A DNA stretch of 64,000 nucleotides from Bacteroidota bacterium (lineage in GTDB: Bacteria > Bacteroidota > Bacteroidia > Chitinophagales > Chitinophagaceae). Below the pieces are notes generated by a model that did not search any database, had not been told where the DNA came from, and saw nothing but the letters and a program-made list of their open reading frames with translations. The stretch lies in contig JAUZOD010000003.1 in the NCBI GenBank assembly GCA_030706635.1, positions 1-64,000 of the forward strand. Direction: 5' to 3'. Below are positions 24,848-33,051 of this stretch, one piece after another. Every line of letters starts with the position of its first letter. Position 1 is the first letter of the stretch. Position numbers and translations under genes: made by a program.

Positions 24848-27211
24848 ATGAAAAAGCTCTCTGTGAAACTCATCATGTTAGCCTCTATGATGCTGATTTT
24901 CAGCTTCAGCAGAGCGGCTGACGACCAATGGCCTAAACTGGTTACTGCCTCTGACGGAACCCTGATCAAGGTTTACCAGCCGACGCCGGAATCTTTTGAG
25001 GGGAATACCCTTAAGTTCCGGTCCGCCATTTCTGTTACAGAAAGGGGCAGTTCCGAACCCGTATTTGGTACGTTCTGGGCAACCTCCAAGGTAGAGACAG
25101 ACCGGGACAACCGCCAGGTCATGATCAACACGCTCAACACGACCGACATAAAAATCCCGGCCATCAGCGACCAGAACGAGATCGATTTTATTGATGACGC
25201 ACTGGAAACACAATTTCCGCAAGTGCTTGGTTCTATGTCCCTGGACGATATTCTCACCTCCCTGGATCAAACAAGGCAGGAAACCAAGCTTTCCCAAAAT
25301 ATTTCCACAACGCCGCCCAAAGTGATATTTACCACGCAGCCCTCTATGCTGGTGGTTATTGACGGCGAGCCCAGGTTGAAGCAAAATCCGGATTGGAAAA
25401 TGGACGTGGTAGTAAATACGCCTTTTACCATTGTCAAAAACAATGAAGATGGGCAGTATTACCTCTATGGAGCGAAGCAATGGTATATAGCGCCGGAAGC
25501 CACCGGACCTTACCGTTATGCCAATGGCCGGGTTCCTGCTAATATCAGCAATATTGAACAACAGATCATCAGCAAAGAACAACAGAATAGTACGAACAGT
25601 GCTAATGCAGGCAATAACAATCCCGGTCAGAATAATGCGCAGGCAAACGACCAGGAGTCAACCATTATGAATATTGTGGTCAGTACCGTTCCTGCAGAAC
25701 TGATACAATCCAGGGGGGAACCAAATTTTACACCTATCCAGGGAACATCCCTGCTTTATGTGAATAATTCGGTCAACGATATCTTCATGGATGAGCATTC
25801 CCAGCAATATTTTGTGCTAATCTCCGGAAGGTGGTATCAGGCCAAGACCATGACGGGCAATAACTGGAAATATATCCCGGCTGATCAGTTGCCTTTGGAC
25901 TTTTCGAAAATCCCTCCGGGTTCTCCGAAAGATAACGTGCTTGCCAGCGTGGCGGGTACCGACGCAGCAAAAGATGCCGTCATGGATGCAGAGATCCCCC
26001 AAACCGCCAAGGTTGACCGGAATACGGCAACTACTCAGGTGATTTATGATGGTCGGCCCAAGTTTACCGATATTGACGGTACGAATCTTCAGTATGCCGT
26101 GAATACCTCTTCAACGGTTTTGCGTGCGGACAACGGCAGGTTTTACACGGTGGATAATGGTGTATGGTTTGTTTCGGACAACGCTACCGGCCCCTGGGCC
26201 GTCAGTACGGACCGGCCAGACGAAGTGGATCGTATTCCACCGAATTCTCCAGCTTACAATACAAAATATGTTTATATCTATGATGTGGCTCCGGATTATG
26301 TGTACATGGGGTATACTCCGGGATATCTGAATAGTTATATATACGGGCCCACCGTGGTTTATGGAACCGGATTTTATTATGATCCATGGTTTGGAAATTA
26401 TTATTATCCCAGACCCTGGTCATGGGGCTTTAACTTCGGCTACAATCCCTTTTGTGGCTGGAGCTTTGGATTGGGATACGACTGGGGTTGGTTCAATTCG
26501 GGATTCGGGTATGGATATGGATTTTATGGCGGTTATCATGGTTATGGCTGTGGCTGGTGGGGTCCTTCCTTTTATCATCCGGCTTATTGGGGTGGATGGC
26601 ATGGTGGCGCAAGACCTTATGGGTTTTACGGAAGATCCTTCAGCATGCGGAATAATATCCGGGTAAATTCTTCCAACAATATCTACAGAAATCGCGGCGG
26701 TGTGGTCACCCGCAGCAATATACGTCCTGGTGGCGGTTATAACAGGGCCGGAAATAACAGGCCTTATTCAACCAGGCCGGGGGGAAGCTTTAACAATCCC
26801 CGCCCGAATGCAGTCGGTTCAAGACCGGTTAACGGGGGAAATTATAATGGCACCAATGGCAGACCCGGAGGAAACATCTATTCGGACCGTCAGGGAAATG
26901 TTTACCAGCGCAGTCAACAGGGCCAATGGCAACAAAGGCAAAACCGCAGTTGGTCTCCGGCAAACAACGCAAGACCGGAAGTGATTCAGAATCTAAATCG
27001 TCAGCAGGTTATGCGTGACCGCGGACAAATACGTACGCAGAACTTTGAAAGAGCCAGGCCTTCTGCGCCCAGTGGCGGAGGTTTCCGTCCTTCAGGAGGT
27101 GGTGGAAGTTTCCGTCCTTCTGGAGGCGGTGGCGGCAGACCATCCGGAGGCGGCGGCTCGGCACCCAGATCTTCCGGCGGTGGAGGGGGCGGCAGCAGAA
27201 GAGGAAGATAA
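24848..27211 (+). CDS. Large exported Gly/Tyr/Trp-rich repeat protein
   Basis: The 787-residue protein has a signal peptide (1-23), an N-terminal alpha/beta region, then three related modules of about 70 residues. Each has a pattern like T-x-P-x-L-I-x-x-x-GEP-x-F, a YYVxxGxWY strand and a T-GPW or TG-x-W-x-Y end (about 165-235, 280-355, 410-480). Next comes a strikingly Tyr/Gly/Trp-rich stretch (about 500-600) and finally an Arg/Asn/Gly-rich tail ending in many SGGGG and RPSGGG copies. Automated annotation tends to call such proteins carbohydrate-binding family V/XII; no enzyme motif is visible. It is probably surface or periplasmic. The start at 24848 gives the signal peptide; an ATG at 24821 adds nine residues. 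Confidence 0.8.
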   Translation: MKKLSVKLIMLASMMLIFSFSRAADDQWPKLVTASDGTLIKVYQPTPESFEGNTLKFRSAISVTERGSSEPVFGTFWATSKVETDRDNRQVMINTLNTTDIKIPAISDQNEIDFIDDALETQFPQVLGSMSLDDILTSLDQTRQETKLSQNISTTPPKVIFTTQPSMLVVIDGEPRLKQNPDWKMDVVVNTPFTIVKNNEDGQYYLYGAKQWYIAPEATGPYRYANGRVPANISNIEQQIISKEQQNSTNSANAGNNNPGQNNAQANDQESTIMNIVVSTVPAELIQSRGEPNFTPIQGTSLLYVNNSVNDIFMDEHSQQYFVLISGRWYQAKTMTGNNWKYIPADQLPLDFSKIPPGSPKDNVLASVAGTDAAKDAVMDAEIPQTAKVDRNTATTQVIYDGRPKFTDIDGTNLQYAVNTSSTVLRADNGRFYTVDNGVWFVSDNATGPWAVSTDRPDEVDRIPPNSPAYNTKYVYIYDVAPDYVYMGYTPGYLNSYIYGPTVVYGTGFYYDPWFGNYYYPRPWSWGFNFGYNPFCGWSFGLGYDWGWFNSGFGYGYGFYGGYHGYGCGWWGPSFYHPAYWGGWHGGARPYGFYGRSFSMRNNIRVNSSNNIYRNRGGVVTRSNIRPGGGYNRAGNNRPYSTRPGGSFNNPRPNAVGSRPVNGGNYNGTNGRPGGNIYSDRQGNVYQRSQQGQWQQRQNRSWSPANNARPEVIQNLNRQQVMRDRGQIRTQNFERARPSAPSGGGFRPSGGGGSFRPSGGGGGRPSGGGGSAPRSSGGGGGGSRRGR

Positions 27212-27240
27212 TTGTCTTTATTTTACCTGCCATATACAGA

Positions 27241-27266
27241 AAGACCTGGCCACATGGCCAGGTCTT
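27241..27266. terminator. Bidirectional terminator
   Basis: AAGACCTGGCC (27241-27251) and GGCCAGGTCTT (27256-27266) form a perfect 11-bp stem with a 4-base ACAT loop between two convergent genes. Weak T-runs occur on both sides. Confidence 0.8.
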
Positions 27267-27288
27267 CTATTTATAAAGACCACCTTTG

Positions 27289-27744
27289 CTAGACGTATTG
27301 ATTCCTTAAATCTCTTATTTCGTCGTGGGACACTTTCAGCGTTTCCTGCTGATTTTTCAGCATTTCCCTTAAAAAGGCCGGCAATTTTTCGGTTTCCAAC
27401 GCTTTGTTGTAAGCCTTCTGTGCGGCATCTTCCCCGTATTCGCAATTGGACAATATGGCGTGCCTGCTGGCGCCTGTAAATATGGCCTTCAGTCCCATCC
27501 ATCCGCGGTAAATTTTGCCCATTTCCGTGGTTCCTTTTTCCGTCTCCCCATGCAGGACCTGTACTTCCTGCACCAGGTCCGATTTTATTTGCTGGCTTTC
27601 CAGAATCATATGTTCAAAAAGACTTTTCAGGTCATGATCTTCCTCTTTCAGTTCCTTTACCGCCCGCTCATATCCGCCAATACGGTCATTATTAATCAGC
27701 ACAAGGTCATTCAGCACCTCTATGATTTCTTTTGACTTTTCCAT
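27289..27744 (-). CDS. DUF2383 four-helix-bundle protein (PA2169 family)
   Basis: The 151-residue, all-helical protein starts with EIIEVLNDLVLINNDRIGGYERA and continues with an acidic Glu-His-rich second helix and the WMGLKAIFTG / ILSNCEYGEDAAQKAYN pair, which are the family hallmarks. These ferritin-like bundles often accompany stress and envelope genes, but no activity is established. It is single, convergent with the large secreted protein, and separated from it by a strong terminator. Confidence 0.88.
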   Translation of the reverse strand: MEKSKEIIEVLNDLVLINNDRIGGYERAVKELKEEDHDLKSLFEHMILESQQIKSDLVQEVQVLHGETEKGTTEMGKIYRGWMGLKAIFTGASRHAILSNCEYGEDAAQKAYNKALETEKLPAFLREMLKNQQETLKVSHDEIRDLRNQYV

Positions 27745-27866
27745 ATTATAAGTTTTATGTTACAGCGTTTACATAAAAAACCATACCAGCCAGATCCCCG
27801 CGGAACCGGAACAGGTTTTCCTTTTTATGATTAACTTGCACCACTTTTAAAATTTATTTCAGCATT

Positions 27867-28517
27867 ATGGAATATTCCAAGATCATTGCGATTACCGGCC
27901 TTCCGGGACTATATGAACTGATCAGCAGCAAATCGGATGGCGGCATTGTCCGGTCGCTCGAAGACAAGACAACGCGTTTTGTGTCCAGTCGCGTACACCA
28001 GTTCTCTCATCTTGAGAGCATCGAGGTATATACAAACCGGCACAACGAGAATCTGGTAACGATCCTGAAAGCCATGGAAGGCAGCGAGGAAAAATTACCC
28101 GATGATAAAGATCCCGCTGCGCTAAAATCCTATTTCGAAAAAGTTTATCCCGAACTGGATCACACCCGGGTATATACCAGCGATCTGAAGAAAATGATAA
28201 AATGGTTTACTGTACTGCAGTCAAACAAGGTAGAGATCAAACTTTCTGAGCCGGTTGCCGAAGCCGTTAATGAAGAAACAGAGGAAGAACAAAAACCGGA
28301 AGCTAAACCTAAACCGGTTAAAAAGACAGAAAAAGAGAAAGAATCTGAGCCAAAAAAGCCAGTGAAAAAAGCTCCCGCAGCCAAAGAAGAAAAAACGGAA
28401 AAATCCACAAAGAAAACACCGGCAAAAAAAGCAGCAGCTTCAAAAGCCAAAGACGAAGAAAAATCAGCGGCGAAGGATAAGCCCAAAGCTCCGGCGGCAA
28501 AAAAGAAATCTAAATAA
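27867..28517 (+). CDS. DUF5606 protein with Lys/Ala/Pro-rich tail
   Basis: Residues 1-125 form the DUF5606 domain, with IIAITGLPGLYELISSKSDG, the GGIVRSLEDKTTRFV strand and SHLESIEVYT. The last 85 residues are a disordered tail of Lys, Ala, Pro and Glu resembling histone H1-like or AlgP-like tails (KKTPAKKAAASK). The domain is restricted to Bacteroidota and has no known function; the basic tail suggests nucleic-acid binding. Its stop is 34 bases before the M3 peptidase start, so the two are probably cotranscribed. TAACTTGC at 27832-27839 is a near-consensus -7 element. Confidence 0.88.
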   Translation: MEYSKIIAITGLPGLYELISSKSDGGIVRSLEDKTTRFVSSRVHQFSHLESIEVYTNRHNENLVTILKAMEGSEEKLPDDKDPAALKSYFEKVYPELDHTRVYTSDLKKMIKWFTVLQSNKVEIKLSEPVAEAVNEETEEEQKPEAKPKPVKKTEKEKESEPKKPVKKAPAAKEEKTEKSTKKTPAKKAAASKAKDEEKSAAKDKPKAPAAKKKSK

Positions 28518-28551
28518 GCCCAGGATCCTGCCCATAAATACTTTTTGAGAA

Positions 28552-30279
28552 ATGATGAAAACGTTTACCGCAGATCTTCAAAAGCCGGTGCGCCGGTTTC
28601 TTCCTGAGAACTTCGAACTGACCGATTGGGAATCCGTAGCACCGTATTTCATTGACCTGGAAGAAAGGTCAATAACGGTCACAGCGGATCTTGAAAAATG
28701 GCTGCACGATATGAGTGAACTGGAAGCCATCATCAGCGAAGATGTTTCCTGGCGCCATATCCGGATGACCTGCAATACAGAAGATAAAAAGCTGCAGGAG
28801 CATTTTACTTTTTTTATGATGGAGATTCAGCCAAAGATCCAGCCCTATGCAGACCGGCTGAATCGCAAACTGATTGCAAGTCCACTAACGGCTAAACTCG
28901 ATCACGATAAATATTTCACTTACCTGCGCTCCGTAAAAAAGAGCATTGATCTTTACCGGGAAGAAAATATTCCCATCCAGTCTGAATTAAGCGTAATGGC
29001 CCAGCAATTCGGAGCCATATCCGGCAAGATGACGGTTTCGGTCAATGATAAGGAATATACACTGCAGCAAGCCATGAAGTTCCTGGAAAGCCCTGACCGC
29101 CCGCTGCGCGAAAAAGTATATCGTGAAGTTCAGGACCGAAGGCTGCAGGATAAAGAACCACTCAATAAATTGTATAGCGAACTGATTCGGCGCCGGCATC
29201 AGATAGCCAGGAATGCAGGATTCGGGAATTACCGCGATTATAAATTCGTGGAACTGGGCCGTTTTGATTATACCAAAGAAGATTGTTTCCGTTTTCATGA
29301 CTCCGTAAAGCAACATGTGCTTCCTTTGGTGAACCTGATCAATGAGCACAAGAAAAAAAAACTGGGTCTCGATAAACTCAGACCCTGGGATACCGAAGCG
29401 GAACCCGCTGGTGTAACGCCTTTAAACCCGTTTAAATCTGGCAGTGAACTGCTGGAAAAAACGATTACCTGCTTTGGAGAACTTCGTCCGTTTTTTGCCG
29501 ACTGCCTAAAGACGATGAAAAAAATGGATCGCTTTGATCTGGAAAGCCGGATCGGTAAAGCACCTGGCGGATATAACTGTCCCCTGGCCGAAACGGGTGC
29601 TCCTTTCATTTTCATGAATGCTGCAGGACAGATGCACGATGTAACGACCATGGTTCATGAGGGCGGCCATGCCATTCATTCTTTTCTCTCCCATCATCTG
29701 GATCTCAGTGCATTCAAGGAATATCCCATGGAGATTGCCGAAGTGGCCAGCATGGCGATGGAATTGTTCAGTATGCAAAACTGGGAAGTGTATTTCAATA
29801 ATCCGGAAGATCTCAAACGCGCAAAAATTCAACAACTCGAAAGAGTCATCACCATTTTCCCATGGATTGCGACCATTGATAAATTCCAGCACTGGGTTTA
29901 TGAAAATCCGGAGCATTCGCTGGAAGAAAGAACTGAAAACTGGTATCGGATATATCTTGAATTTTCTTCCGGAACCGTCGATTGGAGCGGCCTCGGGGAG
30001 TATCAGAAAAATTTCTGGCAAAAGCAACTGCATCTGTTTGAAGTGCCCTTTTATTACATTGAATATGGAATCGCCCAGCTGGGGGCCATCGGGTTGTGGA
30101 AGCAATTCAAAAAAGACAAAGAAACGGCACTGAACAACTACATCGCTGCATTGGAACTCGGAGGAACTAAAACACTGCCTGAGTTATATGCCGCTGCCGG
30201 CTTGAAATTTGATTTTTCCGGAGCCTACATAAAAGAATTGATGGATTTTGTAGAGGAGGAAATAAAATTCGTTTTCTAG
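28552..30279 (+). CDS. M3 family oligoendopeptidase
   Basis: The 575-residue protein has the M3/PepF fold with the zinc motif HEGGH at residues 369-373 (in MVHEGGHAIHSF), the downstream EVASMAMELF Glu ligand, and the YIEYGIAQLGAIGLW C-terminal motif. It is cytoplasmic (no signal peptide) and cleaves short peptides. The length is typical of the Bacteroidota subgroup. It follows the DUF5606 gene closely. Confidence 0.94.
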   Translation: MMKTFTADLQKPVRRFLPENFELTDWESVAPYFIDLEERSITVTADLEKWLHDMSELEAIISEDVSWRHIRMTCNTEDKKLQEHFTFFMMEIQPKIQPYADRLNRKLIASPLTAKLDHDKYFTYLRSVKKSIDLYREENIPIQSELSVMAQQFGAISGKMTVSVNDKEYTLQQAMKFLESPDRPLREKVYREVQDRRLQDKEPLNKLYSELIRRRHQIARNAGFGNYRDYKFVELGRFDYTKEDCFRFHDSVKQHVLPLVNLINEHKKKKLGLDKLRPWDTEAEPAGVTPLNPFKSGSELLEKTITCFGELRPFFADCLKTMKKMDRFDLESRIGKAPGGYNCPLAETGAPFIFMNAAGQMHDVTTMVHEGGHAIHSFLSHHLDLSAFKEYPMEIAEVASMAMELFSMQNWEVYFNNPEDLKRAKIQQLERVITIFPWIATIDKFQHWVYENPEHSLEERTENWYRIYLEFSSGTVDWSGLGEYQKNFWQKQLHLFEVPFYYIEYGIAQLGAIGLWKQFKKDKETALNNYIAALELGGTKTLPELYAAAGLKFDFSGAYIKELMDFVEEEIKFVF

Positions 30280-30321
30280 TTGTTAATGGCCAAAATACCA
30301 CAAAAATGGTATCCTGCAATC

Positions 30322-30352
30322 TTGCGGGAATGAAGGGAGGCCCCTATATTTG
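30322..30352 (+). promoter_or_regulatory. Full-consensus promoter in an intergenic region
   Basis: TTG at 30322-30324 and TATATTTG at 30345-30352 have the 20-base spacing of Bacteroidota promoters. No coding region follows on this strand before the terminator at 30419-30453, so it appears to drive the small RNA candidate. Confidence 0.6.
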
Positions 30353-30357
30353 CTAAG

Positions 30358-30453
30358 CAGAAAATAAAAAGCAGCGTTCAGCTGATCTAAAATAGCTACT
30401 AATCAGAGCCTTAACCAAAAGTCCCGGTGTTTCTACATCGGGGCTTTCTTTTT
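30358..30453 (+). ncRNA. Candidate small non-coding RNA
   Basis: Between a consensus promoter (30322-30352) and a rho-independent terminator lies a segment of about 95 bases with no open frame. The terminator stem pairs AAGTCCCGGTG (30419-30429) with CATCGGGGCTT (30436-30446) using two G-U pairs, followed by T-rich sequence to 30453. The inner part holds a short CAGCTGATC / GATTAG-like partial fold only. It sits between the M3 peptidase and the convergent SCO gene. I do not recognise an Rfam class. Confidence 0.5.
30419..30453 (+). terminator. Rho-independent terminator
   Basis: An 11-bp stem with two G-U wobbles and a 6-base loop is followed by TTTCTTTTT-like sequence. It would end both the small RNA candidate and any read-through from the M3 peptidase gene. 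Confidence 0.75.
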
Positions 30454-30471
30454 AATTCAAAATCAGGATAA

Positions 30472-31125
30472 TTAACCGGGATTCAGGTAAGGGGACCGGG
30501 TCAGATGACGGTCCGGGTCCTCCTTCAATAACTGGTCAATGGCATCATCCATTTCCCTAAGTTCATCTTTTTCGAGTCCATCTATAATTTTCCGGACTTT
30601 TCCACTTTTATCTACGAGCGCAAAGAACTGGGTATGGATGAACTGTTCAGAGATGGGTGTAAGATTATTCTTTGGGTCATCGAGCAAATAACTCACGCGT
30701 GCAGCTGTGTAGAGGGAATCTTTATTCCCGGTAAGAAAAATCCAGGAGCCGGAATCAACGCCCAGGGAATCTGCGTATTTCTTCAACCTGCCCACACTGT
30801 CCGTTTCCGGATCAACACTATGGGACAGGATCATGAATCCGGGCACCCCTTTATATTTTTCGTAAACGGCCTTGAGGTTGGTGTTCAGCTTGGGACAAAT
30901 GCCTTTACAGGTAGTGAAAAAATATTCCGCCACATACACTTTACCTGCTACATCCTTGTTGGTGATCGTATCTCCGTGCTGATCGATAAAAGAGAAAGGT
31001 CTTACATCGCTTAGCACGGGATAAGTAACTTTTCCAAATCCGGGAATAAGTCGCGTGATCGCAAAATAGAATCCCAGGAATAAAACCACGAAAAACAGTA
31101 TGTAATACCAGGTCCTCCTTTTCAT
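30472..31125 (-). CDS. SCO1/SenC family copper chaperone-like protein
   Basis: After one N-terminal membrane helix (about 6-24) the protein has the thioredoxin-like SCO domain with the copper-binding C73-KGI-C77 (in TTCKGICP) and the downstream His in FIHTQFF near 164. SCO proteins deliver copper to the CuA site of cytochrome oxidase or act as redox sensors. I placed the start at ATG 31125 because the TTG at 31134 lies inside the -7 promoter element. The gene is divergent from merC. Confidence 0.93.
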   Translation of the reverse strand: MKRRTWYYILFFVVLFLGFYFAITRLIPGFGKVTYPVLSDVRPFSFIDQHGDTITNKDVAGKVYVAEYFFTTCKGICPKLNTNLKAVYEKYKGVPGFMILSHSVDPETDSVGRLKKYADSLGVDSGSWIFLTGNKDSLYTAARVSYLLDDPKNNLTPISEQFIHTQFFALVDKSGKVRKIIDGLEKDELREMDDAIDQLLKEDPDRHLTRSPYLNPG

Positions 31126-31131
31126 AATGGG

Positions 31132-31139
31132 CAAAATTA
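31132..31139 (-). promoter_or_regulatory. -7 element of the SCO gene, nearly leaderless
   Basis: TAATTTTG on the minus strand ends six bases before the ATG at 31125, so transcription would start at about the first coding base. This also rules out the upstream TTG as the start codon. Confidence 0.6.
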
Positions 31140-31178
31140 CTATACCTGGACGGGAGCAAAAAGTTTAGTCAATTTGTC

Positions 31179-31186
31179 TATCTTTG
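31179..31186 (+). promoter_or_regulatory. -7 element of merC
   Basis: TATCTTTG matches the consensus and ends ten bases before the ATG at 31197, predicting a leader of only about four to six bases. Confidence 0.55.
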
Positions 31187-31196
31187 CAGGTCTTCC

Positions 31197-31586
31197 ATGA
31201 AAGTGAAAATCAACAAGGATGCTTTAGGGATCGGCGCCTCCATTGCCTGTGCGATCCATTGCGCTATTCTACCGCTCTTTCTGAGCAGTTTTTCCCTGTT
31301 GGGAATCAACATCATCCACAACAAACTGTTTGAATACGGAATGATCTTATTTGCTTTTGTGGTAGGATTGATGGCGCTCAGGCATGGTTTTGTGCAGCAT
31401 CACCGGAGTTATGTTCCATTTATGCTTTTTTCAGCCGGAATGCTCTTTTTGGCAGCCAAACAGTACTGGCATTCCTATGAATTGCTTTTGCTCCCTTTTG
31501 CCGTGATTTTGATCGTGACCGCGCATGTGTGCAATCTGAAGTTTAAGCGGGTAGCTGAAGGGCATGCAGCGAGCTGTTCCGGTTGA
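31197..31586 (+). CDS. MerC-domain membrane protein
   Basis: The 129-residue protein has four membrane helices and the Cys pair of the family in IACAIHCAILP (C18 and C22), as in the inner-membrane mercury carrier MerC. In Bacteroidota this family is common without mer operons and its substrate is unclear; the divergent SCO gene suggests a metal context. The last residues include SCSG, and the stop codon TGA at 31584-31586 lies within the left arm of repeat copy C. Confidence 0.88.
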   Translation: MKVKINKDALGIGASIACAIHCAILPLFLSSFSLLGINIIHNKLFEYGMILFAFVVGLMALRHGFVQHHRSYVPFMLFSAGMLFLAAKQYWHSYELLLLPFAVILIVTAHVCNLKFKRVAEGHAASCSG

Positions 31587-31655
31587 CCGTTGACTGACTT
31601 CAGGCGCGGATTCGCAATAAAAGACCGTCAACGGTCAGCCGTCATCCGCCAACTC
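31581..31655. repeat. Inverted-repeat element, copy C (heptamer arms)
   Basis: The left arm 31581-31599 (GGTTGACCGTTGACTGACT) pairs with part of the right arm 31622-31655, which continues with further CCGTCAA/CCGTCAT-like units. Between them lies the shared core, here as GCGCGGATTCGCAATAAA. The left arm contains the stop codon of the merC gene. Confidence 0.75.
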
Positions 31656-31700
31656 TCTTATTCTTTCCCGAATTCACAACCATTCTCCCGCGATAAATGT

Positions 31701-31708
31701 TAATTTTG
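31701..31708 (+). promoter_or_regulatory. -7 element of the NifU gene
   Basis: TAATTTTG matches the consensus 19 bases before the ATG at 31727. Confidence 0.5.
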
Positions 31709-31726
31709 AACCATAAACAGTGAGCT

Positions 31727-32320
31727 ATGATTAAAACCGGCAACCCGGTCATCAGTATTTATACCGAGATGACACCCAATCCAGAAACTATGAAGTTTGT
31801 GGCTAACAAACTGCTATACCCAGGGAAAAGCATTGATTTCCCGGATGTTGAGAGCGCGAAGCCATCCCCGCTGGCCATTGAATTGTTTGGATTTCCTTTT
31901 ATTAAAAGTGTTTTTATAGCCAGCAATTTTGTGACCCTTACCAAAACCAATGATACGGACTGGGCCGATGTAATCCCGTCTATCCGCCAATTCCTTAAGG
32001 ATTACCTGGAAGACGCAAAGCCGGTTATTAATGAAGAAGAAATTACAGTGGCCCATTCCGACGGGAATGCCATCGGCGCCGATGATGACGATGTGGTCAA
32101 GCGCATTAAAGAGCTGCTGGAGAGCTATGTGAAGCCGGCCGTTGAAATGGACGGTGGCGCTATCCAGTTCAAAAGTTATAATGAAGGTACGGTCAACCTG
32201 ATGCTTCACGGCTCGTGCTCCGGATGTCCTTCGTCCATGATTACGCTCAAAGCCGGTATCGAAGGCATGATGAAACGCATGATCCCGGAAGTAAGGGAAG
32301 TTGTTGCAGAAGCAGATTGA
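31727..32320 (+). CDS. NifU/Nfu-type iron-sulfur cluster scaffold
   Basis: The 197-residue protein joins an Nfu N-terminal domain (about 9-95, with YTEMTPNPETMKFVAN and FGFPFIKSVFIA) to a C-terminal NifU domain (about 120-195) whose cluster-binding cysteines are C164-SG-C167 in HGSCSGCPSS. Such proteins assemble [4Fe-4S] clusters and hand them to apo-enzymes. It is monocistronic with its own -7 element and a strong terminator right after it. Confidence 0.95.
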   Translation: MIKTGNPVISIYTEMTPNPETMKFVANKLLYPGKSIDFPDVESAKPSPLAIELFGFPFIKSVFIASNFVTLTKTNDTDWADVIPSIRQFLKDYLEDAKPVINEEEITVAHSDGNAIGADDDDVVKRIKELLESYVKPAVEMDGGAIQFKSYNEGTVNLMLHGSCSGCPSSMITLKAGIEGMMKRMIPEVREVVAEAD

Positions 32321-32342
32321 TTATTTCCCGTAATATTTTTAT

Positions 32343-32368
32343 TCCCGCCAACCGGCGGGATTTTTTTT
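32343..32368 (+). terminator. Strong rho-independent terminator after nifU-type gene
   Basis: TCCCGCC (32343-32349) and GGCGGGA (32354-32360) form a perfect 7-bp stem with a 4-base loop followed by TTTTTTTT. It separates the NifU gene from pnuC. Confidence 0.9.
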
Positions 32369-32397
32369 AACTTTCCGCCCTCCCAATTCATTTCGCT

Positions 32398-33051
32398 TTG
32401 CAGCAGATCGTCCAGCAATTCCTCTCGGATATTCATCAAACCACCTGGATCGAATTTATTGCAGTGATTACAGGCATCGCGAGTGTGATCTATTCCCGGA
32501 GGGAAAACATTCTCGTTTATCCGGTGGGTATGGTGAGTACAGGGATTTTTATCTACCTCTACCTGAAACACGGCCTGTATGCAGATGCCTCCGTAAATTT
32601 TTATTATACCGTCATGAGCATCGTCGGATGGTATATGTGGTCGGGAAAAGCAGGAAGCAGCCCCTCCCGTCATCCGTCATCCGTCATCCGTCATCCAAAA
32701 AAAGGAGCTGCACTAAAAATTACCGTATCCACATCCAAAGAATGGCGAGATACGCTGATTTTCTTTTTTGTCTGCTGGGCAGTCCTCTATTTAGTTTTGA
32801 AACATTTTACAGACAGTACGGTTCCGGTTGCAGACAGCTTTACGTCCGGCGCCGCATTTACCGGTATGTGGCTGATGAATAAAAAGAAACTGGAAAACTG
32901 GACCTGGTGGGTCATTACCAACCTGGCATCCATTCCGCTCAATTTTTACAAACACCTTGTTTTTACGAGCTTTCAATATGTCGTATTCCTGATTCTTGCC
33001 ATTATGGGCTATATTACCTGGAGAAAAAAGATCCTGCATGCAGGCGCCTAA
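32398..33051 (+). CDS. pnuC: Nicotinamide riboside transporter PnuC
   Basis: The 217-residue protein has the seven-helix plan of PnuC with the DIHQTTWIEFIAVITGIASV start, NILVYPVGMVSTGIF, YADASVNFYYTVMSIVGWYMW, and the WWVITNLASIPLNFYKHL substrate helix. The start is TTG at 32398, supported by alignment of the N terminus to the family and by lack of another start. A loop near residues 88-102 (SSPSRHPSSVIRHPKK) is made by four tandem CCGTCAT units in the DNA, which is not usual for the family. It overlaps nadR by 14 bases, so uptake and phosphorylation of nicotinamide riboside are coupled. A TAACTTTC at 32369 is a weak promoter candidate. Confidence 0.93.
   Translation: MQQIVQQFLSDIHQTTWIEFIAVITGIASVIYSRRENILVYPVGMVSTGIFIYLYLKHGLYADASVNFYYTVMSIVGWYMWSGKAGSSPSRHPSSVIRHPKKGAALKITVSTSKEWRDTLIFFFVCWAVLYLVLKHFTDSTVPVADSFTSGAAFTGMWLMNKKKLENWTWWVITNLASIPLNFYKHLVFTSFQYVVFLILAIMGYITWRKKILHAGA
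32667..32694. repeat. Four tandem copies of CCGTCAT inside pnuC
   Basis: The 7-base unit CCGTCAT occurs four times without change. The unit length is not a multiple of three, so gain or loss of one copy would shift the pnuC frame. The same unit makes up the arms of repeat copies B, C and D. Confidence 0.9.

Noticed and set aside
27015-27479. Plus-strand frame overlapping the end of the Gly-rich secreted protein.
   Set aside because: It arises from the low-complexity Gly/Arg codons and runs across the terminator.
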